This document shows, in pieces, positions 45,889 through 58,186 of a stretch of 64,000 bases of DNA. The stretch spans positions 89,388,888 through 89,452,887 of the forward strand of contig NC_084796.1 of the NCBI RefSeq assembly GCF_963169125.1. Direction: 5' to 3'. The notes under the pieces were generated by a model, which worked only from the letters and a program-made list of their open reading frames with translations, did no database searches and was not told the DNA's origin. The DNA is from Humulus lupulus (lineage: Eukaryota; Streptophyta; Magnoliopsida; Rosales; Cannabaceae). Positions within the stretch are counted from its first letter, which is position 1; the number at the start of each line of letters is the position of its first letter. The translations under genes and the position numbers were made by a program.

Positions 45889-46189
45889 GGCCTATAGGTT
45901 GGCCTTACCTCCTGCACTGTCTAGTGTGCACAAAGTATTTCATATTTCCATCTTGAGGAAGTATGTATCAAATGGGACTCATATATTGAGTTATGAGGAT
46001 GTAGAACTGGAGACAGATTTGTCCTATGAGGAACGACTCGTCCAGATCTTAGACAGGAAGGACAAGGTCCTGAGGAACAAGACTATACCTTTAGTTAAGG
46101 TATTATGGAGGAATAGCAAGTTCGAGGAAGGGACATGGGAGCTGGAGGCAGATATGCAAACTCAGTATCCCGAGCTGTTCAGGTAAAAT
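45889..46189 (+). pseudogene. C-terminal end of the outer gypsy polyprotein
   Basis: It continues the polyprotein broken at 36237 once the GGCCT duplication is counted once. The frame from 45899 reads VFHISILRKYV, then LSYEERLVQILDRKDKVLRN, VKVLWRNSKFEEGTWELE and YPELFR before a stop at 46184-46186. This is the integrase C-terminal tail with a chromodomain-like module. This segment has no internal stop, unlike the rest of that polyprotein. Confidence 0.9.
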
Positions 46190-46209
46190 TTTGAGGACTA
46201 AATTCATGT

Positions 46210-46223
46210 AAGGAGGGGATAGT
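46210..46223 (+). promoter_or_regulatory. Polypurine tract
   Basis: aaggaggggatagt directly precedes the 3' LTR start TGTAACGTCCC at 46224. Confidence 0.85.
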
Positions 46224-47035
46224 TGTAACGTCCCAAATTACCAAATAAGGCTTAGGGCCTTGATTAGGGGGCCATGATGGAAATTTATGGAAGTATATGC
46301 TTATATGAGTTATATTTGTGTGTAATTGTATAATTATGTGAGTTATATGATAATATGACTAGAAATGAATGTTTAGGGGTATTAAATATGCATGTGGTCC
46401 CGTTTCTTATTAGCAGGGAAATGTTCGTAATTTGGCCCATTATGGGTATAATTGTATATATGTGCATACATGTGATATATGTAGTTTTCGTAATGCAGTT
46501 TTCAGGGTACCTTTCCTGAGGGTTTTTGGGAAACTAAATCAAAGGGCACGAGGACAATTCCGCTACTCGGTTTAGTGGAATCTGAGGTCCCGAGAGCTAG
46601 GGCTTGGTCTTGGAGCCCATTATCTTAATTATCCCTGATAAATGTACATGTGGTGTTGTGACTAGGGTTTTCTACAAGGCTCAGGTGAATGAGATCGTAC
46701 TCAGGGTCACTTTTCGAATTTGCTCAGGATTTAAGGTAAAAAGCTGACACTTGCACCATGTGTTGGGCACTGGCTCTATTATTTGGAAACAATTATAACT
46801 GTATCTAAATTATGAATAATGGTTTTGTGATTCTATATGGTTTTATCTATTGCATCTGATTACTGAATAGTAATTTATGAGTGATCGGCATTGGTCGTAT
46901 TTGGAAAATTGCATGTGTAATGCAGGTCGCGATGGCAAGGCCACTTAAAAGGTTATGAACCCATTGGTTTGGCACGAGTCGTATGAATGAATATTCAATT
47001 GATATGAATTATTTTATATGTAGTCATGCTTATTA
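46224..47035 (+). repeat. 3' LTR of outer gypsy element, truncated and internally deleted
   Basis: Its first ~270 bp match 29690-29960 closely. Matching is patchy afterwards (for example ctcggtttagtggaat near 46575 corresponds to 30860), and the terminal ACGTTACA is absent. The right limit is set where similarity fades and is approximate. Confidence 0.7.
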
Positions 47036-47499
47036 TGAGTTTTAAATGTCGTGACAGCTCTCTTGTCTAGATAGAAACCCTTTTAAGTTTCTTCCCTCTG
47101 AGAAATCCCTCCAACGATTACCTACCAGTTTCTACAATCTTTTCCGTCCTTCGTCCTTTTTCAACCTCGATCAAGAACCAATACGTAAGTATGTCTTCAC
47201 TCTGGTTAAATTTCTTTTTCACTCATTTTTTCCAAGTTTATGAAATTTTTCAGTGCATTTTGCCTTATTTTGGTTCTGTACGGGTTCAATGTGGGTTATA
47301 CTAGGCCAAAACAAATATTACACGAAACAGTTAAATTAAGTTCATAAAAAGAGGTAAGTTTTGTAGGTTTTTTCTAGGTTTAGAGGTTAAATGTACGATT
47401 TTTTTGGTTTAGAAGGTGAAGGGTTTAGGCTCAAATCCAGATAGATAAAGGGGGACAATATTATGGTGGTTTTGCATTAAGCCACTTTTCGAAACCACC
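47036..47499. other. Junction/leader region, no gene recognised
   Basis: A sequence lying between the truncated LTR and the antisense ORF of the Tat-type element. A gtaag donor-like site occurs at about 47185 after caagaaccaata, so it may be a 5' UTR with intron of the plus-strand ORF. No LTR terminus for the Tat-type element could be identified here. Confidence 0.3.
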
Positions 47500-48575
47500 A
47501 TGTCTGACACACGGGTCTTGAAGTTTCAGCACCTCCCCGAGATCAAGGTGCGTGAGTTAAGGACTCGCGTGGGACCATGCGTCAGGGTATTAAGCCTGAA
47601 CTTAACTCATAGATGTTTTAGGTCAGGTAATAAAGCTGAGCAGTGTAGCCTTAGAATCTTAGGTCTTCGTTTCTTCCGTTATTTAGGACTTGGTTACATC
47701 CCTAGGTCGCCTCTAATAAGTCATTTTTTAATCAGGCTAACTAAAATAATCGGCATGGTCTATCAATAAAAAAAGATCATGACAGGATCCTCTTCTTGAG
47801 ACAAGGATAAGCAGGTCGCCCCCAAGACCCCCATTCCCCACTTTGGTCCAGTGGCGGAGGAGGAAATTGAGGTAGGACCTGATAGTTTCTTCGAGGCTGA
47901 GAGGATCGTATCTCGAATCAGTTCTCAAGCCAAAGCATATAAAATAATGTTAAGTCACGGGATTGAGATGAATCCTAACTTCTATGATCAACCTCCATTG
48001 GAAGGTGGGCGAAGTTGTGCCCCGTTGGAGGATGACTTCGGGGCCTAGAGTGATGATCACCTTAATGCAGGTGCTTTCCTCCCACTGGATCAGTATTGCG
48101 CACACTTCCTGAACTATGTGAAGCTCACCCCATTTCAGCTCCCGCCAAATTCTTATTGCTTCCTCGCAGGGTAAAAGTATCTATTCCTCAGGAACGAGTG
48201 GGAGGTCCCCACCCCAAAGGATATTTTATATTTTTTCTTTCTGAAACACGAGGTGATGGTTTCTAGTACCTCACCTAGTTTTCCAAATCCACCAGAATCA
48301 TCGACCTTCGAAGCCATCCAAATGACTTCAAAAACCAATTATTTATGTCAAACGGATTCTAGAACTATGATTATCGTTATTTTAACCAACCTCGTAAGTA
48401 TCTTTGCTTTTATACTCTTCATCTGAATTCTTCATTTTTGCTAAGTCTTACTTATTCTGATTGAGTTGTTATCTTGTGCGTGTATTTATAAGAGAACAGC
48501 GCAGTCTGAGACCCTTAGGGGTCAATACAATACCCTTGCCAACACTCCCGCCAAGGAGAAAGAGTTCATGGCGGT
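47500..48575 (+). pseudogene. Antisense extra ORF of Tat-type gypsy element, first part
   Basis: Fragments in the plus strand: MSDTRVLKFQHLPEIKVREL (47500), EEEIEVGPDSFFEAERIVSR (47855), then HLNAGAFLPLDQYCAHFLNY, KLTPFQLPPNSYCFLAG and WEVPTPKDILYFFFLK (48060-48230) with one stop. The latter resembles the putative gypsy-type transposon domain (Pfam PF04195) found in extra ORFs of Tat elements (family recognition, not tested). An intron is likely at 48394-48492: donor NQPR|gtaagta, acceptor tataag. Coding resumes RTAQSETLRGQYNTLANTPA up to the solo LTR at 48576. It lies antisense to, and beyond the end of, the pol fragments at 58537-64000, as expected for Tat architecture. Confidence 0.62.
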
Positions 48576-49229
48576 TGTTGACGGTAAGAACTCGTCAACG
48601 AAGTTAAGTTGGAAAAATTATCAAATTGAAATCGCTAATTGGAAAGCTATGAAAACTTGAACAATAACTCAAGAACAATGGTATAACAACAATGAAGAAT
48701 TCAGTATCTCATTCACACTAATGCCTCTGCTACAGTCAAATTTCCAACCCCCTTTCAGGTGGCCTTGGAATTCATTTTATAGTAGGCTCTAATGGCCTTA
48801 GGTACATAGTGGTCCAGGGGACCAAGTGGTACAAACGTACTGTATTAGGGGTGTGGTTTCAGTGGTAGTGGTTGTACATCCCGTACAGGAGCAGGTGTCA
48901 GGGGGATGTCTCCACTACTTGTCTGTACCCCTTCCTGAGGTGTGGTAGCAGGTGTATTGGTGCAGGAGGTAGTGGTGTCGGTTCTGACCTATGGCCGTAG
49001 ACGTACGGACCATGATCCTTACCCCAGCAACCTCACTGGCACTGGTATCCGTACCTAGTACTTGGTCGTACAAATATGTCTCATTCAACTCGTACTGGGT
49101 CTCCTAAGCATAGGGACTTCGAGGTGTGAAAAAGTGGATCCTTGGTGTCCGTACTGGTCGTGGCGTTGAGTAGAGGTTTTGGGCCCATACGCATCAAGTC
49201 ATGGGGTGTCGGCCTCCTGGGACGATGGT

Positions 49230-49974
49230 GGGCTAGTGGACCTCCCGGGGCGTGCGCGCGTGGGACCTTGCGTGGCCTCGCGCATGGGCATGGCGGGAAT
49301 GGCCCAATGGCCTCTCGGATCGGCAGCCTCGCGAGACGGGGTGGTCTCGCGGATCAGGAGGGCCTCGCCCCTCTGATGGCCTCGCCCATCTGGGACCTTG
49401 CGTGGCCTCGCGAGACGGGGTGGTCTCGCGGATCAGGAGGGCCTCGCCCATCTGATGGCTTCGCCCATCTGGGACCTTGCGTGGCCTCGCGAGACGGGGT
49501 GGTCTCACGGATCAGGAGGGCCTCGCCCATCTGGGACCTTGCGTGGCCTCGCGAGACGGGGTGGTCTCGCGGATCAGGAGGGCCTCGCGAGACGGGGTAG
49601 CCTCGCGACTCGGTGGCCTCGCGGAAGGCGACTTGGTGGCCTCGCGGAACAGCACCCTCACGAGACGGGGTAGCCTCGCGACTCGGTGGCCTCGCGGAAG
49701 GCGACTTGGTGGCCTCGCGGAACAGCACCCTCACGAGACGGGGTAGCCTCGCGACTCGGTGGCCTCGCGGAAGGCGAATTGGTGGCCTCGCGAAACAGCA
49801 GCCTCGCGAGACGGGGTGGTCTCGCGGATCAGGGGGGCCTCGCGAGACAGGGTAGCCTCATGACTCGGTGGCCTCGCGGAAGGCGACTCGGTGGCCTCGC
49901 GGAACAGCAGCCTCGCGAGACGGGGTGGTCTCGCGGATCAGGGGGGCCTCGCCAATCTGATGGCCATGCGAAAT
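49230..49974 (+). repeat. GC-rich tandem array with ctcgcgagac motif
   Basis: Units start cctcgcgagacgg at 49327, 49406, 49485 and 49547 (spacing 79, 79, 62), then units of about 73 bp at 49656 and 49729, and related copies to 49974. Each unit holds CTCGCGAG and ctcgcggatcagg or ctcgcggaa. Open frames of 60-150 residues exist in several registers on both strands because the units lack stops; they are not genes. Confidence 0.9.
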
Positions 49975-49990
49975 GGGGGGGGGGGGGGGG
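49975..49990 (+). repeat. 16-base G run
   Basis: A homopolymer of 16 G closes the GC-rich array. Its length may be unreliable in sequencing. Confidence 0.9.
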
Positions 49991-50044
49991 TACGCCCAGG
50001 TGACGACCTTGCACTTTCCCTTGATGAGATTATGAGCATCAACA

Positions 50045-51628
50045 GCGGTGGTGAATGATGCCACAATGGTGAACTATAAGCTGATCAAGAAAGAACAAAC
50101 ACTGGCCATTAGGCCTTAAGGTCTTCCCAAAGGGCTATCTACAATCGTTGAGGAGGTCGAGGAAAAGGATGAGATCACACTGTTGGTGTGTAAAAGAAAT
50201 ATCATTGAAGGCGGGGAGGACTTTGACCATGGTCGTGTCAAATCAGGGGCAGCAGCCGGCACCTGCGACTAAGGTAATAAAGATGGGGAAATCAATTGAG
50301 TTACAGCCAGTTTTGCACTAACTTGATTCAATTTGAGGCAACTTGTGAGCAAACATCCTGAAGACCCAGACCTGGATGTAACCTTACATAAGTGAATCGC
50401 CCAATTGGTCATTCGCCATGATTTTGCCTACCCTAAATATATTGTAGTTGTAGATACCACTTTACATTTCAAGTCCACCATTTTTTTTATAGTATGGTAC
50501 AAACCTCCTGTCATGGTGTTCCTTGTGTCATGGTTCCTTTACCCCGGGTATTATGCAAGCTGAATATGAGCCTCGTTCAGATGAGGATCACGAACCTAGT
50601 AGGTCTCGTGAAGTAGTAATGTTAGAATCTCCCCTCCCCCAATAATCCAAGAGTTAGAGGTTATGTCTAGCCTGGTCCATTATCCAGATCTAATCATAGT
50701 AGTTTCCTCTAGTTCATAGGGTAAGGTTCTTGTTATGTTTCTTTTTATTGCTTACAAAGTTAGAATTATGAAATTGTGTTCTAACTTTATGTTCGTCCTT
50801 GTTGAAAAATATATTAGCCTCAAGGACATCTTTAGCATTGACCCTACCGTTAAGAGGCCGAGGATTTTGAAGAAAAGTACATTTGGAACTGCAGTTGCTA
50901 CTGGTTCTCCAGCCAAGACCAAGGGGACCAGTTCCACCAAGAAGCAGCCCCAGCCCTACGTGGTTATGCCCAAGAGGCCCCTCCCCTAGCTCCTCGTGAG
51001 CCTTCGTATATCCCACAGATCATCCAAGCTGCAGCCCCATCTACCACGATCCTAGGTCCTCCCATAGAGGTGGGGAAACATTCAGAACCCCTGCGCGGTT
51101 CGCTTCAAGAGATTGTGAGCCATATGACAAAGCATGCAAACTTGATCAGCACCAAAGAGCTAGAGACCATAGAGGCAACACCCTCGACGACCATCCTCAA
51201 CTCTGCATTAGGGATGACTCTGACTGTAAGTCTTATCCTGATATTCCTTCTTTTAGTTCCATGTTCTCACAAACTGACCTCTCATTAATCATTGGTCGCA
51301 GTCTTGCATGGCCTAGATTTGAGGTATTGCTCAAATCTAAGCTGAGTTGGAAACCTCTCAGAACAATGGAAAAATTAATTCGGTGCAAGATTTGGAGGTG
51401 ATCCAGAGACGCAATCATCTTCTAAAGGAGGTCGAGGACCTTAAGCTGAATATTTTGGAGGTCGAGGATAAGTCCCTATTGAAGGCTAAGGAGGATGCTC
51501 CCCGAATTGGGGAGCTTGAGCTTCAGGTGAAGGTTCATGGGGCTCAAATTAAGAGCTCCTTAGAGGAGATGTTCTATCAACGTTGGGCATACAATCAGGA
51601 ACGAGATTTTTTCGTTCCTTGATGCCAA
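50045..51628 (+). pseudogene. Antisense extra ORF of Tat-type element, middle part
   Basis: Continues after the solo LTR with NDATMVNYKLIKKEQTLAIR, then a stop. Later pieces include RPRILKKSTFGTAVATGSP (about 50850) and a coiled-coil-like segment from 51347 (VQDLEVIQRRNHLLKEVEDL, then LELQVKVHGAQIKSSLEEMF), running into the next solo LTR at 51629. Possible introns and several stops break it. Resembles the C-terminal coiled coil of PF04195-type transposon proteins (inference). Confidence 0.55.
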
Positions 51629-53478
51629 TGTTGGGGTTTTATGCCCTAATTAAAACCCAAATTCTTTGTAATCTCATTTTATTATCAATAAAAGAATAGA
51701 AATCATTTTTTGACTTGGTCAATCGCTTGGATCACATGTTTTATTTTCATGATTATTTGTTTAATATAAACTTCTATTAAATCCCGAGCATATAGCTAAT
51801 CTTATTTATAGTGACGTAATCACAGTGGAATATAAATATGATTATATGTTCAAAATAAGTTAGTCCTAAGGTTATTCAGTGCACAGGATTTACACTGACT
51901 TGCCAATCTACGATTTGAACTACTTACACATTACAGTGTTATGTTCTTTCCAGAACATTAGCAAAGTAGATAAGATCAGATCTATTTGTTACATCAGATA
52001 GGACCGATATTGACAGTTGATAGGATAAGTAAACATACCGTTATTATCTATTCTAGTCATATCATATAGTTGACCATAGGTCAATTCAATCTCAATTCTG
52101 AGTGGTTAGTATTCTAAATGATTGTATTATTTGAGTTCTTTGACTTTTTCATTACCAGCCTACCCTACGGATTAGCCAATACTTACATCTTGGAAACTCG
52201 GTGGTATAATTGAGTGGGAGTGTTAATCATAGATATTAACATCTATAGCTTTTGATGAAGAAGTGAAATGATGGTTTTCTTTTAGTTTGGTTCAAGGAGC
52301 TAAATGATAGAGATCTCATTTCAGTAATTAATATTAGTTTACTGAAATATCATTTACAAGGAAGTAAGTATTTTAAGGATAAAATACAATGAAGGGTAAA
52401 ATGGTATTTTAGTCTTATCTCATTGTAGACCGTCTATAGAGGATTGAGTGACAATTATGGTTATAACAATGGATAATTAATAGCGTATCTATATTTTTTA
52501 TAGAGCTTTCTATGAATTCAAGAGTGCAATTCCGAGTCTATAGTGGAGTCACAAGGAATTAATAAGTTAGTAAATTTATTTGTTAGATTTATGATAACTT
52601 ATTGGAGCATGATTTCATAGGCCCATGGTCCCCATTGTACCTTGGATAAAATCATCTATATAGTCTCAATTAATTGATTTAATTATCAATTAGAATTATC
52701 AAAGTAGACCAGGTCAATTTTAGATAGTTTCACAGAGTTGTGTAATTTTGAGAAGAAAAGAGAAATTACGGCAGATTTATTAATTAAGATAAATTAGTAT
52801 CTAAATTAATAAATAAATTTAAATCAAGGTTCAAATTATAAATAATTAATTTGATAAAGGATTTAAATAATTATTTAATTAATTAAATCAATAGAAAATA
52901 ATACAGGCCTTGATTTTAAGTCCAATGGGCTTATAATTAAATGGGAAATTTCATGAGCCTATAGTCCATGATAATTTTGACCTAGGGCTTCAAAATGGCT
53001 ATTATTTTATTGATTTTTTAATTAAATTAAATGGCCTAATTGAGTATATAAAAGGAGCGCTTAGAGAGAAGTCAAAACATAAGTCACAAGTCAGATTTTC
53101 TGATAGTTTTAGATTCTCTCTAAACACAAGTCCTTTTCTAAGCCTCTTTGTTATTTTCTCTTCTTATCTCTATATCTATCTCATGTGTTGAGAATTTCCC
53201 ACACTATTCTAGGTGGTTCTAAGGATACATTGGAAGATTTTGAAGAAAATAGAAGATTGGTTCAGTTTCTTGATAATACTCTGTGACAGAGAGGATACAA
53301 GAGTTAGAGAAACTAAAGGAAGGACTCTTTAATTCCGCTGCATATACTGTAAGTATTCTATTCTTTGTTTCTCTTTGAATTCAATTTTAGAAACATGTTT
53401 TAGGCTATCTCGTATTAATTTGTTTAATATTAGATATACATGAAAATAAATAAAGATCTTGTATAAGCTAATCCAACA
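51629..53478 (+). repeat. Solo LTR (copia-type) with GCCAA duplication
   Basis: An 1850-bp LTR starting TGTTGGGGTTTTATG and ending CTAATCCAACA, flanked by GCCAA (51624-51628, 53479-53483). It is collinear with 56312-58186 and with the reverse complement of 7838-9693. A TATA box tatataaaagg lies at about 53044. Removing it with one GCCAA restores the coding line of the surrounding ORF. Confidence 0.92.
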
Positions 53479-53680
53479 GCCAAGGTATGGGAGCGCTACC
53501 ATGCCAAGTTTCAGGACCATTTGGCATAGGAGGCCATAGAGGTGGTGAAGATGGCTTCTAGGGTCAGATCGAATTGAGGAGAGGAAGAGGTGTCATCCCG
53601 GGAATAAAAACAGCCGGAGCTCAGGGATGAGAGGACTTCCATATGTTTTTATTTTTTATTGTTAAGAGTATTGCAAACCC
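53479..53680 (+). pseudogene. Antisense extra ORF of Tat-type element, end
   Basis: Frame continues KVWERYHAKFQDHLA, then stop, EAIEVVKMASRVRSN, stop, GEEEVSS and RDER, consistent with the end of the coiled-coil protein. After this comes a short spacer that is interrupted at 53681 by another LTR. Confidence 0.5.
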
Positions 53681-55941
53681 TATTGGGAATAGTGCCCTTA
53701 AAGCAATTGTAGTTGACAAATGTTTTAAATGAAATAAATAATTGAATTGAATTATTATATATATTGACTATGTCCGATATTATATGATAATATTAAGTGA
53801 ATATCATAAAATTCCAAAGTTTATCTATGTGGTCGTAATCTCATATTGGTATGGGAGGATTGAGATTAAGATAATAAACTTAAATAGTTCGTAGTAAAAT
53901 AAGTTATGGAATCTTTAGATTAATTACTGCAAGTATGGTCCACTAGTATTATGAATACATGTGACCTAGATCCGAGTTACTAGTGTAGTAGGACACTTTA
54001 GTGGAGGTACTTTGCATGCTGAGAGTATGTAGAATTGGACCAGATGTTATTTGTTAATACTTGTTTAAACACTGTTTCATAGTATTAATCAAACACATCA
54101 AACGATGATCATATACACGATGATCTTAATCCTGAGGTTACTATGAACTCTTATATATGTCATTTGATCCTTTGGTTCATGCATTAAGGTTTGTCAGAAT
54201 AATGAGGCTAAGAACAATTGTGTTTGGGGACTCAATGATGTATATGGTTGGGGACATAGTTTAACAAATATGGAATTTATACATTCTAATAGATTGAATA
54301 ATGGTTCGCTATTGGGTTGACTTTTGGAACTGAAAAGGTTATGAGCGCTCACATCGCAAACATGTTGTGACACAACCTTCACTAGTAAAGCTAATTGTAC
54401 TAGTATAGCTAAAAGGGTAAAACGATAATTTTATTCCCTTTTAATTATGAACCATTACTAGAGGATTAACACTGTATGTAATAATTATATCAATTAACAC
54501 TTTATTATTAATAAAGTACTCAGTAAATATATGTCTATAATTATCAAGAGTTCAATCTCACATTTTTAGTGGAGTATTCATGAGAATAATAAATATGATT
54601 ATTTAATCAAAAAGTTTTGATTAATGATATAATATTTATTGGAGCTTGATATTATAGGTCCATAGGTCCCCTGGGTAGCTCTATCAACACTATATCAAGG
54701 TAAGAGTTGATACATGGGTATAGTTGTAATTTGGGAATTTGAGAAGAATTTTATTCTTCGAGTCAAGTATTCAATTATATGATAATTGAGGTTGAATAAT
54801 TAATTTAGAATTAATTATTAAATTTTGAAAATATATTTATTAATTTAAATATATAAAATTTCAAATTTCATATATATAAATAAGTTAATTAATTTTTAAA
54901 TTAATTATTTTATTTGAGTGGGAGAAAATAAAATTGGTAAGTCAAAAAAATAGTTTTTGATTTATTTAATTTTAAAAGATGATGATAATGATGATCATCA
55001 ATTTGAATTTTCAATTTAGAATTTAAATTTGGAAATTTAGTTGTCATCTTTTCCTTAAAAAGATAAATACTTTATTTTGTGGGAGATTTATTTAGTTAAA
55101 TAATTAAATATAAGAAAAATGCAAAATCCTTGAAAAGGGAATAACAATACACGCCTGACACAGTCCAAGGATTGTGCCATGCGTGTGCCACTATACATAT
55201 ATTGTATCTGCGTAGTTTTTATTTTATTTATTTAATTATTTAACAATTTGAAAATATTTTTTTCGAATATGGTAAGTTAAACATTTACCTAAAATCAAAT
55301 CCTATCACCATTATTATATTATTTTATATTACTATTATTATTATGAATAATAAGGTAACATAAATCTCTATATATATGATATAGAGAAAGAAGAGAAAAA
55401 AAGAACAATAACAAAACAACAGAATACACAATTTAGAATAGTTCTCAGAGATTTTATCAAACAAAACTCTCTCTCTTTCATCTTCTTTATTCTAGTCATT
55501 CTCAGACCACAATCCAAGTTCTCATGTATTGAGAAATACTTGTGATTTCTAAAATACAAACTCATATTATCTATGTGCCCACACACATCTTGAGGTGTAC
55601 ACAACACTCTAGAAGATCGTGGTTTGAGTGCGCAATGCTTTGGATAGGAAGATCAATAAAAATATGAAAAAACTCAAGGACACTTGATAGACTTTAAGAG
55701 GTAAAAGTTTATGTTCTTAGTTTTCTTTTGTGTTTATATATTATATATTTATATATATTTTTTGCATGGTTAATAGTATTGTATGATAATGTTTCTGGAT
55801 TGTTTTCTTGGTCATATAAATTGTTTATATGATTATTGAAATATTTTTTATGTTGTTTTTCTGTTGTTTCATAATAAGAATAAAACAACAACGGGCCCTC
55901 CACGCCAGTTTTCGCTAGGTTCTCTGATTGGTTTTCCAACA
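53681..55941 (+). repeat. Solo LTR (copia-type), 2.26 kb, near-matching duplication
   Basis: Starts tattgggaatagtgccc (first base pair changed from the usual TG) and ends ggttttccaaca. Flanks are aaccc (53676-53680) and aaccg (55942-55946), a 4/5 match to a 5-bp duplication. Very AT-rich, with a TATA-like ctatatatatgatatag near 55366. No internal region or PBS follows, so it is a solo LTR of a family different from the 51629 copy. Ends are moderately certain. Confidence 0.68.
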
Positions 55942-56311
55942 AACCGTTGTAAGGAGGCCTTTTAGGCCGAGACAATTTACACATATTTTCCTTATATATG
56001 TTGATTTTTTTATATGTATGTTCAATCTTTCTGCTCCCCCTTTCTATTGATTATTATCGTGTTTATAAACTTTTGAAGCTTTTATACACTTTAATAGTTG
56101 TAGGGAGTGCTTTTTAGATCGAGACATGTGCTTGATAGCGTGACCAGTTAATTTCTAGTCATTGATTTGGTTACATCCAAGAGTTTTGATTGCCTATTTG
56201 TGCATGCCTGTTAGGACTCAAGCCTCGGACCTGGTTTGTCTCCATAATTTGTGTGCCTAGTTAAATTCTAGGATTTTGTTGTTTTTTCTTTAAATTTTCT
56301 TAACTTATTTC
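55942..56311. other. Spacer of the Tat-type element
   Basis: Non-coding stretch between two solo LTRs. Contains two related phrases, aggaggccttttaggccgagac (about 55951) and agggagtgctttttagatcgagac (about 56103). Presumably the region between pol end and antisense ORF of the host element. Confidence 0.45.
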
Positions 56312-58186
56312 TGTTGGGGGTTTATGCCCTAATTAAAACCCAAATTCTTTGTAATCTCATTTTATTATCAATAAAAGAATAGAAATCATTTTTTGACTTG
56401 GTCAATCGCTTTGATCACATGTTTTATTTTCATGATTATTTGTTTAATATAAACTTCTATTAAATCCCGAGCATATAGCTAATCTTATTTATAGTGACGT
56501 AATCACAGTGGAATATAAATATGATTATATGTTCAAAATAAGTTAGTCCTAAGATTAGTCAGTGCACAGGATTTACACTGACTTGCCAATCTACGATATG
56601 ATCTACTTACACATTACAGTGTTATGTTCTTTCCAGAACATTAGCAAAGTAGATAAGATCAGATCTATTTGTTACATCATATAGGACTGATATTGACAGT
56701 TGATAGGATAAGTAAACATACCGTTATTATCTATTCTAGTCATATCATATAGTTGACCATAGGTCAATTCAATCTCAATTCTAAGTGGTTAGTATTCTAA
56801 ATGATTGTATTATTTGAGTTCTTTGACTTGTTCATTACGAGCTTACCATACGGACTAGCCCATACTTACATCTTGGGAACTTGGTGGTATAATTGAGTGG
56901 GAGTGTTAATCATAGATATGAACATCTATAGCTTTTGATGAAGAAGTGAAATGATGGTTTTCTTTTAGTTTGGTTCAAGGAGCTAAATGATAGAGATCTC
57001 ATTTCAGTAATTAATATTAGTTTACTGAAATATCATTTATAAGGAAGTAAGTATTTTAAGGATAAAATACAATGAGGGGTAAAACGATATTTTAGTCCTA
57101 TCTCATTGTAGACCGTCTATAGAGGATTGAGTGACAATTATGGTTGTAACAATGGATAATTAATAGCGTATCTATCTTTTTTATAGAGCGTTCTATGAAT
57201 TCAAGAGTGCAATTCCGAATCTTTAGTGGAGTCACGAGGAATGAATAAGTTAGTAAATTTTTTTGTTAGATTTATGATAACTTATTAGAGCTTGATTTCA
57301 TAGGTCCACGGTCCCCACTGTACCTTGGATAAAATCATCTAGATAGTCTCAATTAATTGATTTAACTATCAATTAGAATTATCAAAGTTGACCAGGTCAA
57401 TTTTGGATAATTTCATAGAGTTATACAATTTAGAGAAGAAAAGAGAAAAGAGAAATTATGGCAGATTTATTAATTAAGATAAATTGGTATCTAAGTTAAT
57501 AAATAACTTTAAATCAAGGTTCAAATTATAAAAAATTAATTTGATAAAGGAATTAAATAATTATTTAATTAATTAAATCAATAGAAAACAATACAGACCT
57601 TGATTTTAAGTCCAATGGGCTTATAATCAAATGAGAAATTTCACAGGCCTAAAGCCCATAATAATTTCGACCTAGGGCTGATTGTTGGCTATTATTTTAT
57701 TGGCTTTTTAATAAAATAAGTGACTTGATTGAGTCTATAAAATGAATGTTAAGAGAGAGTTGAAAACACAAGTTTTAAGAAGTCAGATTTCTGAAACACA
57801 AGTTTCTGATAGGTTTTAAATTATCTCTAAACATAAGTCCTTTTCTAAGTCTCGTTATTCTTTCTCTTCTTCTCTCTGTATCTATCTCATGTGTTGTGAA
57901 TTGTCCACTCTAGTCTAGGTGATTCTAAGGATACTTTGGATGGGTTGTGAAGAAAATTGAAGATCGGTTCAGTTTCTTGGTAATACACTGCGACAGAAAG
58001 GATAGAAGGGGTTAGAGAAACTGAAGCAGGGACTCATTCATTCTGCTGCGTATAATGTAAGTATTATTATCATTATTTCTCTTTGAATTCAATTTTTAGA
58101 AACATGTTCTAGGTTATCTCATATTATTTTTTTTAATATTAGATATACATGAAAATAAATAAAGATCCTGTATAAGTTTCCAAACA
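56312..58186 (+). repeat. Solo LTR (copia-type), same family as 51629
   Basis: An 1875-bp LTR starting TGTTGGGGGTTTATG and ending GTTTCCAAACA, closely similar to 51629-53478 over the full length (for example tgccctaattaaaacccaaa and cattacagtgttatgttctt). Flanks atttc and agttc match at 4 of 5 positions. A TATA-like tctataaaat lies at about 57734. Confidence 0.85.

Larger units (their letters stand above)
48576..50044 (+). repeat. Solo LTR with GCGGT target-site duplication and CTCGCGAG tandem array
   Basis: A 1469-bp insertion starting TGTTGACGG and ending GCATCAACA, flanked by GCGGT on both sides (48571-48575, 50045-50049). Removing it with one GCGGT rejoins the host frame (KEFMAVV to NDATMVNYKL), which proves the boundaries. 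No internal region is present, so it is a solo LTR. Style suggests gypsy. About half of it is a GC-rich tandem array. Confidence 0.9.

Noticed and set aside
49142..50064. Many overlapping open frames of 60-150 residues on both strands
   Set aside because: They come from the stop-free GC-rich tandem array; all read as Arg/Gly/Ala repeats and change register with the repeat.
47500..51622. A host coiled-coil gene
   Set aside because: Stops, decay, position beyond Tat-type pol and resemblance to PF04195 transposon proteins favour a retrotransposon antisense ORF.
51629..58186. 51629 and 56312 LTRs as the two ends of one copia element
   Set aside because: The 51629 copy has its own GCCAA duplication and interrupts a continuous ORF, and the sequence between the two is host-element spacer plus another LTR without PBS, PPT or pol.
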